In this document: piece by piece, positions 1 through 4,224 of the stretch | Layout: each line of letters begins with the position of its first letter | How positions within the stretch are numbered: position 1 is the first letter of the stretch | Assembly (NCBI GenBank): GCA_013695575.1 | Contig: JACDAF010000148.1 | Location: 1 to 9,555 of the forward strand | Direction: 5' to 3' | Origin: Chloroflexota bacterium | Lineage (GTDB): Bacteria > Chloroflexota > Limnocylindria > P2-11E | DNA: 9,555 nt | Translations under genes and position numbers: made by a program | The notes under the pieces: model-generated | Database searches by the model: none | What the model was told of the DNA's origin: nothing | Seen by the model: the letters and a program-made list of their open reading frames with translations, nothing else

Positions 1-126
1 GAAGACAACGGTCCCTGGTCCCGCGAGCCGCTCGACCGGGGTAATTCCACCCGCAAAGCCGAATGCCCGCATTCCCGCGGCGCGCGCCGCCGCTACGCCG
101 TGGCCGCTGTCTTCCACGACTGCGCA
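1..126 (-). pseudogene. HAD-family hydrolase, C-terminal fragment (5'-truncated, runs off left edge)
   Basis: The minus strand from about 126 down to 1 reads AVVEDSGHGVAAARAAGMR, then AFGFAGG and ERLAGPGTVVF. This is the late core of beta-phosphoglucomutase/phosphoglycolate-phosphatase-like HAD hydrolases: the VVEDS acidic motif that helps bind Mg2+, the G-V-AA-AAGM helix, and the C-terminal strand. The family dephosphorylates small phosphorylated metabolites in the cytoplasm; the substrate cannot be told from this piece. A normal member has roughly 150 or more residues before this motif, with the nucleophile DxD near the N-terminus. Here the frame stays open upstream only to a TAG at 352-354, and residues before the motif (for example ARNCGGGCC) do not look like HAD. 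No HAD-like sequence was seen in the other two minus frames. I infer a gene cut by rearrangement near 126. A strongly divergent upstream part is less likely. Confidence 0.68.
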
Positions 127-399
127 GCAGCCACCTCCGCAGTTGCGCGCCGAGGCAGACGAGGAAGCGCCGCCCTTGACCCCGGCCAGCACGGCGCGGG
201 TCAACAGCGGTAAGCCGATTTCCGCCCTGCGTGCCGAGGCAGCCGGCAACCCAATAGTCGCGGTTCCGACGGCCTCCTTCCGAGGCTCATTGCCGCCTAC
301 GGTGATTCCTGAGTCCGTGCTCACGGCGCTACCTGAGACTGCGAAGTTGAGCTACTGGTGGAACTTCGAGCCGGAGGTCGAGACTACCCGACCGGACCC
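127..399. other. Unassigned stretch between HAD relic and first IS
   Basis: I recognise no gene here. A plus-strand frame is open from position 2 to a TAG at 401-403 (TTG start possible at 143), and its product is Pro/Ala-rich with no domain I know. The minus strand is open in one frame from 351 to 1, in frame with the HAD fragment, but its residues over 127-351 are also unfamiliar. Two long open frames on opposite strands are expected by chance in G+C-rich DNA. A 7-base inverted repeat (CGAAGTT at 342-348, AACTTCG at 362-368) could form a small hairpin. The stretch could be the eroded end of another mobile element, but I cannot show that. Confidence 0.4.
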
Positions 400-403
400 C
401 TAG
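400..403. repeat. CTAG target copy, left of IS481-family element
   Basis: The first of three CTAG tetranucleotides that bracket the two insertion sequences (the others are at 1606-1609 and 2763-2766). IS481 is known to insert at NCTAGN and to duplicate the target. The match to the next copy extends to CTAGT (400-404 and 1606-1610). As six-base sites they read CCTAGT and ACTAGT, one mismatch. Confidence 0.75.
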
Positions 404-430
404 TTGAGGTTCCCGGTGGTTTCTGGCACT
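404..430. repeat. IS481-family left terminal inverted repeat
   Basis: Begins TTGAGGTTCCCGG and ends TTCTGGCACT. The reverse complement of 1579-1605 matches it at 26 of 27 positions; the difference is G at 408 against the base pairing with T at 1601. The transposase should bind here. Confidence 0.92.
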
Positions 431-433
431 CGT

Positions 434-1549
434 TCAGGCCGCTGCACGGAGATCCTCGAGCCAGCCTTGGAGGTGCGCCAGGGCGGGGACGTGCTCGAAG
501 CCGCGGTCGGTGAAGGGCGTGCCGTCGTAGCGCTCGGCCGGGGTGAGCCAGCCGATCTCGCCGTGCAGCCGGTGGTAGTTGTAGTAGCGGGCGAAGCGCT
601 CGATGGCGCGCTCGGCATCCTCGAGCGAGCGGAAGATCTCGCGGTCCAGGACCTCGCGCTTGAGCGTGGCCCAGAAGGCCTCGATCTTCCCGTTCGTCCA
701 GGGCGAGTTCACCTGGGTCTTGATGTGGCGGACCGCCAGCTCGCGCAGGGTCTTGCCGAACCCGGTGAGCACGCCCGGCATCCAGACCACGAAGGGCGAG
801 CCGTTGTCGCTCATGAGGTCGAGCGGGCGGCCGCACAGCTCGAAGCAGTCGCGCATCCACTCGAGGATCGGCGCCGCCCTCTGATCGGTCTGGATGCGCA
901 AGCCGAGCACGTAGCGGGAGTGGTCGTCGACCAGCCCGACGAGGTAGGTCTTGAGGTAGCGGCCACGGCCCAGCTGGATGAAGAAGGGACCTTTGAGGTC
1001 GATGTGCCAGAGCGAGTTCGGGGTGGCGCGCTCGTAGCGGGGACCGCGCTCGCGCGGCCCGGAGGGCCGGGCGGTGCCGAGGTCGTCGAAGAGCCGCTCG
1101 ATCCACCACTGCCCGACCTGGGCGATCTCGCGCCGGCGCAGCTCGGCCGAGATGCGCTTGGCGTTCCAGTACGTATGCAGCCGCACCGCGATCACGACCT
1201 GCTCGACCCAGGCCGGGTGCTTGAGCGCCGGCGTACGCGGGCCGCGACGCTCGGGGACGAGCGCCGCCAGGCCGCCCCGCGCATACGCCGCCTGCCAGCG
1301 AAACAGACTGCGACGGCTGCACTCAGCGAGCGCGAGCACCGCGTCCAGACTCTGCTCGCGGACGAGCCGCAGCAGCCGGGCACGGGCCCGCACGATCTCG
1401 CATCCGGAACGAGGCTGATCCAGCCGTGGCGGTCGGCCACCACGCGTGGCGAGGAACCGGAAACCCAACCCTTCCTGGTAGGTGTGTCGAAGCCAGCGGC
1501 GCTGCGGATCGCGAAGCTGATGGATGTCGCGTGCCCAAATGTCGTCCAT
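434..1549 (-). CDS. IS481-family transposase (DDE integrase fold)
   Basis: A 371-residue transposase that would cut and join the ends of the surrounding element. An N-terminal helix-turn-helix region lies around residues 55-100 (arginine-rich, ending ALVPERRGP). The RNase H-like integrase core follows. The acidic triad is visible: D184 in WHIDLKGPF, D248 in LMSDNGSPF, and E290 in WTNGKIEAFWATLKRE, a glutamate block typical of IS481/IS3-type transposases. The D-to-E gap is 41 residues, slightly longer than the common 35. The C-terminal RYYNYHRLHGEIGWLTPAERY is the usual family ending (residues 321-341). The frame is intact, so it may be active. The ATG at 1549 gives full family length but has no convincing Shine-Dalgarno sequence upstream. 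The stop lies just inside the left inverted repeat. Neighbours are only its own ends and the abutting IS630 element, which points the same way. Confidence 0.93.
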   Translation of the reverse strand: MDDIWARDIHQLRDPQRRWLRHTYQEGLGFRFLATRGGRPPRLDQPRSGCEIVRARARLLRLVREQSLDAVLALAECSRRSLFRWQAAYARGGLAALVPERRGPRTPALKHPAWVEQVVIAVRLHTYWNAKRISAELRRREIAQVGQWWIERLFDDLGTARPSGPRERGPRYERATPNSLWHIDLKGPFFIQLGRGRYLKTYLVGLVDDHSRYVLGLRIQTDQRAAPILEWMRDCFELCGRPLDLMSDNGSPFVVWMPGVLTGFGKTLRELAVRHIKTQVNSPWTNGKIEAFWATLKREVLDREIFRSLEDAERAIERFARYYNYHRLHGEIGWLTPAERYDGTPFTDRGFEHVPALAHLQGWLEDLRAAA

Positions 1550-1578
1550 GCCACGGAGGTTGCGTCGCTCGGCTGCTC

Positions 1579-1605
1579 AGTGCCAGAAACCACCGGGAAC
1601 TTCAA
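1579..1605. repeat. IS481-family right terminal inverted repeat
   Basis: Reads AGTGCCAGAAACC followed by ACCGGGAACTTCAA, the inverted partner of 404-430 with one mismatch. The next four bases are the CTAG shared with the IS630-family element. Confidence 0.92.
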
Positions 1606-1609
1606 CTAG
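1606..1609. repeat. CTAG shared at the junction of the two insertion sequences
   Basis: This CTAG is at once the right-hand target copy of the IS481-family element and the left-hand target site (TA at 1607-1608) of the IS630-family element. Its complement also supplies the stop codon TAG of the IS630 transposase. Confidence 0.85.
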
Positions 1610-2694
1610 TGTCCCGAGTCCGAGATCCGCGTAACAAATCGAGCGAGCGTCGCGAGGATCTGGTCGGCGCTCTTGGTCCAGACGAACGGCTTCGGCTGCT
1701 CGTTCGAGATGGCGAGATAGGTGCGGATGGCCGCCTCCAGCTCGCGGGTGCTGCGATGCGCGCCGCGCCGCAGCTGCTTTTCGGTGAGCGCGGCGAACCA
1801 GCGCTCGACCAGGTTGATCCAGGAGGCCGAGGTCGGCGTGAAGTGGACGTGGAAGCGTGGCCGGCGGACCAGCCAGCGGCGGATCGCGGGGGTCTTGTGC
1901 GTCGCGTAGTTGTCGAGGATCAGGTGCACGTCGAGCTCGGGCGGCACCGCGGCGTCGATGGTGTCCAGGAAGCGGCGGAACTCCACGGCGCGGTGGCGGC
2001 GGTGCAGCTCACCGATGACCTTGCCACTCTGCACGTCGAGCGCGGCGAACAGCGAGGTGGTGCCGTGGCGGGCGTAGTCGTGTGTGCGCCGCTCGGCTTG
2101 CCCCGGGCGCAGCGGCAGCATCGGCTGGGTCCGGTCGAGTGCTTGGATCTGGCTCTTCTCGTCCACGCACAGCACCAGCGCCCGCTCGGGCGGAGCGAGG
2201 TACAGGCCCACGATGTCGCGGACCTTCTCGATGAACAGCGGATCCTTGGAGAGCTGGAAGTGCTCGACCCGGTGCGGGGCCAGGGCGAAGGCGCGCCAGA
2301 TCCGGCTCACCGCGCTCTGGCTGAGGCCCGCGCGCTGGGCCATCGCGCGGGTGCTCCAGTGCGTCGCGTCCCGCGGCGCGGTCTCCAGCGTGAGGGTGAG
2401 CACGCGCTCCACGTCGGCATCGCCGATCGTGCGCGGCGCGCCGGGGCGCGGCTCATCGAGCAGGCCGTCCAGTCTCCGCTCCAGGAAGCGGGCCCGCCAG
2501 CGCCCCACGGTCTGGGTGGTCCAGCGCAGCTGGGCGGCGAGCGCGCTGTTGCTCTGGCCGGCGGCGGCACCGAGCACGACCTCGGCCCGGCGCGCCAGGG
2601 CCTGCGCGGTCTTGGGCCGTCGCGCCCAGCGCTCGAGGGTCAGGCGCTCCTCGCCGCTCACGGTCAAGGTCGGCATCGGTCGTCCGCTACGCAT
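1606..2694 (-). CDS. IS630-family transposase
   Basis: A 362-residue transposase of the IS630/Tc1-mariner type, which excises and inserts at TA. The N-terminal part holds two helix-turn-helix regions: about residues 25-80 (ALAAQLRWTTQTVGRWRARF, then LDGLLDEPRPGAPRTI) and 110-135 (STRAMAQRAGLSQSAVSRIW). The DDE core shows D178 in LCVDEKSQIQALDRTQP, D261 in LILDNYATHKTP and E297 in SWINLVERWFAALTEKQLRRG; 35 residues separate the second D and the E, close to the family's usual 34. A strong Shine-Dalgarno AGAGGAGG (complement of 2701-2708) stands six bases before the ATG at 2694, which settles that start over the internal ATG at residue 7. The reading frame runs through the whole terminal repeat, and its TAG stop is completed by the flanking CTAG rather than by the element alone. 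The frame is intact and plausibly active. Confidence 0.94.
   Translation of the reverse strand: MRSGRPMPTLTVSGEERLTLERWARRPKTAQALARRAEVVLGAAAGQSNSALAAQLRWTTQTVGRWRARFLERRLDGLLDEPRPGAPRTIGDADVERVLTLTLETAPRDATHWSTRAMAQRAGLSQSAVSRIWRAFALAPHRVEHFQLSKDPLFIEKVRDIVGLYLAPPERALVLCVDEKSQIQALDRTQPMLPLRPGQAERRTHDYARHGTTSLFAALDVQSGKVIGELHRRHRAVEFRRFLDTIDAAVPPELDVHLILDNYATHKTPAIRRWLVRRPRFHVHFTPTSASWINLVERWFAALTEKQLRRGAHRSTRELEAAIRTYLAISNEQPKPFVWTKSADQILATLARFVTRISDSGH
1609..1634. repeat. IS630-family left terminal inverted repeat
   Basis: Starts GTGTCCCGAGTC. Against the reverse complement of 2738-2763 it matches 11 of the first 12 bases and 19 of 26 overall. It also encodes the last residues of the transposase (ISDSGH). 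Confidence 0.85.
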
Positions 2695-2700
2695 CGGCGT

Positions 2701-2708
2701 CCTCCTCT
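2701..2708 (-). promoter_or_regulatory. Strong ribosome binding site of IS630 transposase
   Basis: On the minus strand this reads AGAGGAGG, six bases upstream of the ATG at 2694. It fixes the transposase start. A CATAAT hexamer (complement of 2738-2743), about 30 bases further upstream, is a reasonable -10 box for the same gene; no clear -35 was seen. Confidence 0.7.
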
Positions 2709-2735
2709 GAATACCACGGCATGGACTCCGATACT

Positions 2736-2760
2736 TATTATGACGACTTCTGACTCAGGA
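2736..2760 (+). promoter_or_regulatory. Possible outward -10 box and Shine-Dalgarno supplied by IS630 end
   Basis: TATTAT at 2736-2741 differs from TATAAT at one position and points out of the element toward the ParB-like gene. Transcription would begin near 2748. AGGA at 2757-2760, inside the inverted repeat, lies six bases before the ATG at 2767. No convincing -35 was found. If functional, the element provides the expression signals its insertion would have removed. Inference from motif position only. Confidence 0.35.
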
Positions 2761-2763
2761 CAC
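2738..2763. repeat. IS630-family right terminal inverted repeat
   Basis: Ends GACTCAGGACAC, the inverted partner of 1609-1634. The first 12 terminal bases match with one difference; the inner half is less well conserved. Confidence 0.85.
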
Positions 2764-2766
2764 TAG
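2763..2766. repeat. CTAG target copy, right of IS630-family element
   Basis: The third CTAG. The C is the element's last base, TA (2764-2765) is the duplicated target, and G is flanking DNA. The next base is the A of the ATG of the ParB-like gene. Confidence 0.8.
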
Positions 2767-3741
2767 ATGGCAGCCACAAAGAAGGCCGCGCCACGGAAGA
2801 AGCGCGGCCCGGCCGAGCCACGCGGGCCGCTGCCGCGCGAGACGCGGATCGACCAGGACGACCCCGAGCTGCGGTCGCAGGTGGCGCTCGTCGAGACGAG
2901 CGGTGGCGCGGTGCTCGCCGCGTTCCGGGACCCGTATGCCGGCAGGCCCCTACTGCTCGCGAGCCTGCCGCTCCGGGCGGTCGAGCCCACCGCCTTTCAG
3001 CGCGACCTCTCGCGGACCCACGCGCAGCGGCTCGGCGCGGCGATCGTCGACGCCGGCGTGTTCCTCGACCCGATCATCGCGGTCGCCGGCGCGGCGGGCT
3101 TCCACTCGCCCAACGGCCGTCACCGCCTCGCCGCCGCCAAGCAGCTTGGCTTGCGCGCTGTCACCGTTCTCGTGGTCCCGGACGACGACTTGGTCTATCG
3201 GATCCTGCCGCTCAACACGGAGAAGGCGCACAACCTGCGGGACCGGAGCATGGAGGTCATCCGCATGGCACGCTCGCTCGCCAAGGACCGGCCAAAGTCG
3301 AAGGAGAGCGATCACGCCACCGCGTTCGAGTCAGCCTTCCTGCTCACGCTCGGCGCGTCGTACGACCAGCGCTCGCGGTTCGCCGGCTCGTCCTATCAGC
3401 CGATGCTCCGCCGGGTCGACGTGTTCCTCGACGGTCCATTGCCGAAGGCGCTGCGGCAGCGCGACCAGTGGGCGACCCGGCTCGTCGACATCGACGACCG
3501 CGTCGCCCTGCACATCGCCGCGCTGCAGGAGCGCGGCTTTAAGAGCCCATATCTGCGGACGCTCGTGGTCGCGCGGTGCAATCCGGTGCGATGGATCCCA
3601 GCGAAGCGCGGACAGGGGCCGCCGATGCCGCTCGCCGAAGCGCTCCAGCGCATGGCCGCGAGCGTTCGCAAGTTCGACGCGGGGAAGGTCCGGCAGCAGG
3701 ACCTCGCGCTCGTCGCAGCCGTCGCAGCCGAGGACGGGTAG
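2767..3741 (+). CDS. ParB/Srx-fold domain protein (orphan ParB-like)
   Basis: A 324-residue protein with a ParB/Srx-type N-terminal domain. After a basic, low-complexity tail (MAATKKAAPRKKRG) comes a core at about residues 65-165. LPLRAVEPTAFQRDLSRTHAQRL resembles the start of the ParB domain, NGRHRLAAAKQLGLRAVTV (116-134) sits at the place of the ParB GERRxRA nucleotide-binding box, and LNTEKAHNLRDRSMEVIRM (149-167) resembles the third conserved box (normally ENLQRE). ParB proteins bind centromere-like DNA and CTP, but relatives have other roles (sulfiredoxin, nucleases, phage and plasmid regulators). No ParA and no parS-like repeats are visible, so a partition role is unproven. The C-terminal half is unrecognised. 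The ATG is the first in frame and lies directly after the IS630 target CTAG. The native promoter and ribosome site have been displaced or replaced by the insertions. The next feature, a tRNA-Leu, is convergent. Confidence 0.78.
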   Translation: MAATKKAAPRKKRGPAEPRGPLPRETRIDQDDPELRSQVALVETSGGAVLAAFRDPYAGRPLLLASLPLRAVEPTAFQRDLSRTHAQRLGAAIVDAGVFLDPIIAVAGAAGFHSPNGRHRLAAAKQLGLRAVTVLVVPDDDLVYRILPLNTEKAHNLRDRSMEVIRMARSLAKDRPKSKESDHATAFESAFLLTLGASYDQRSRFAGSSYQPMLRRVDVFLDGPLPKALRQRDQWATRLVDIDDRVALHIAALQERGFKSPYLRTLVVARCNPVRWIPAKRGQGPPMPLAEALQRMAASVRKFDAGKVRQQDLALVAAVAAEDG

Positions 3742-3757
3742 CCGAACGCGCCTTCGG
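3742..3757. terminator. Small hairpin between ParB-like gene and tRNA 3' end
   Basis: CCGAA at 3742-3746 can pair with TTCGG at 3753-3757 around a six-base loop, immediately after the ParB-like stop codon and about 7 bases beyond the tRNA 3' end. There is no T-run on either strand, so termination in either direction is only a possibility. Confidence 0.25.
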
Positions 3758-3763
3758 ACCTCG

Positions 3764-3846
3764 TGGGCGAGGAGGGACTCGAACCCTCACGCTCTTGCGA
3801 GCATCAGACCCTAAATCTGACGAGGCTGCCGTTACTCCACTCGCCC
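3764..3846 (-). tRNA. tRNA-Leu (anticodon TAG)
   Basis: The minus strand folds as a class II tRNA of 83 bases. The acceptor GGGCGAG (3846-3840) pairs fully with CTCGCCC (3771-3765), with discriminator A at 3764. The D stem is GAG/CTC with GG in the loop. The anticodon stem TCAGA/TCTGA encloses loop TTTAGGG, giving anticodon TAG (3811-3813), which reads CUN leucine codons. A long variable arm with GCTC/GAGC pairing follows, then the T stem GAGGG/CCCTC with loop TTCGAGT. The long variable arm and A discriminator both fit leucine. CCA is not encoded and must be added afterwards. The 3' end points at the ParB-like gene and the insertion sequences; the 5' end is 26 bases from the stop of the small gene at 3873, on the same strand, so shared transcription is possible. 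Confidence 0.94.
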
Positions 3847-3872
3847 GCGTCTAGGGTAGTCGTCCCTCGCGG

Positions 3873-4193
3873 TCAATCCGCGTCGTCGTCGCGCGAAACG
3901 AAGACCGAGCGAGTGCCCTCCTCACTCGTCACGAGGAAATTCTCCTCGTCCCGCTCGTCGACGTTCACCGACGCGATGAGGCGCTCGTCGGTCACGTGCA
4001 CGAAGTGGCTCGAGCGCTCGAGCTCGTTCGCGATCGCTTCGGCGAGGCTGTCCTCCTCGTAGGCGTCCTTCACGAGGAGCCGCGCCTTCCTGACGAGCGC
4101 GAAGAAGTCCGCAGGCTCGAACCGTTGGGCGTGCTGCAGCAGAACCGCCGTCGCCATGTCGTCGTCGCCTTCGTGGATCTCGTAGAAGTACAT
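3873..4193 (-). CDS. Small hypothetical protein, divergent from tig
   Basis: A 106-residue protein that I do not recognise. It starts MYFYEIHEGDDDMATAVLLQ and ends FVSRDDDAD. It is acidic overall, with no signal peptide, membrane segment, cysteine motif or repeat. Alternation of strand-like (AVLL, FVHVTD, LIASVNV, NFLVTS, RSVFVS) and helix-like stretches (EPADFFALVRKARLLV; SLAEAIANELERS) suggests a small cytoplasmic alpha/beta fold. I chose the ATG at 4193. The in-frame ATG at 4226 would overlap the tig start, and its extra 11 residues look non-coding. There is no good Shine-Dalgarno sequence; a TAGTCT box 17-22 bases upstream suggests a leader of about 10 bases. Codon use matches its neighbours and the frame is clean, so it is probably real. 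Position suggests co-expression with tig or the downstream tRNA; function unknown. Confidence 0.68.
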   Translation of the reverse strand: MYFYEIHEGDDDMATAVLLQHAQRFEPADFFALVRKARLLVKDAYEEDSLAEAIANELERSSHFVHVTDERLIASVNVDERDEENFLVTSEEGTRSVFVSRDDDAD

Positions 4194-4208
4194 CGGTCGC
4201 GAAGACCT

Positions 4209-4215
4209 TAGACTA
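4209..4215. promoter_or_regulatory. Overlapping divergent -10-like boxes between small gene and tig
   Basis: TAGACTA contains TAGACT on the plus strand (4209-4214) and TAGTCT on the minus strand (4215-4210), both fitting TAnnnT. From it, tig would start about 4-5 bases before its ATG (nearly leaderless) and the small gene about 10 bases before its own. No -35 was recognised on either side. Confidence 0.4.
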
Positions 4216-4224
4216 CCGACCTCC

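Larger units (their letters stand above)
404..1605 (-). mobile_element. IS481-family insertion sequence, complete
   Basis: A complete element of about 1.2 kb bounded by nearly perfect terminal inverted repeats (404-430 and 1579-1605, one mismatch in 27) and flanked by CTAG on both sides. It carries a single long transposase gene on the minus strand that fills almost the whole element. Exact ends are uncertain by one base: the T at 404 and A at 1605 can belong to the inverted repeat or to the target duplication. IS481 elements move by a DDE transposase and favour CTAG-centred targets, which fits. Intact ends and an intact gene suggest recent arrival. Confidence 0.9.
1609..2763 (-). mobile_element. 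IS630-family insertion sequence, complete
   Basis: An element of about 1.15 kb starting GTGTCCCGAGTC and ending GACTCAGGACAC, flanked on each side by the TA dinucleotide of a CTAG (1607-1608 and 2764-2765). IS630/Tc1-mariner elements duplicate TA, and IS630 itself is known to prefer CTAG, so ends and target agree with the transposase type. It holds one intact minus-strand transposase. The right-hand 50 bases (about 2711-2760) are noticeably more A+T-rich than the rest and probably carry the element's promoter. Confidence 0.9.

Noticed and set aside
404..1609. Plus-strand open frame of about 400 codons across the IS481-family element
   Set aside because: It is the antisense shadow of the transposase: no recognisable domain, Val/Glu/Arg-heavy composition, and it opposes a gene with a clear DDE triad.
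1426..2766. Plus-strand open frame spanning the end of IS481 and all of IS630
   Set aside because: It crosses the junction of two independent elements and lies antisense to the IS630 transposase; no domain recognised.
400..2766. Composite transposon formed by the two insertion sequences
   Set aside because: The elements belong to different families, have different ends and carry no cargo between them.
3764..3846. Small plus-strand proteins read through the tRNA region
   Set aside because: The sequence folds as a complete tRNA-Leu on the minus strand; overlapping frames have no support.
3851..3854. Fourth CTAG next to the tRNA 5' end as another insertion footprint
   Set aside because: No inverted repeat or element end adjoins it; it is probably a chance occurrence.
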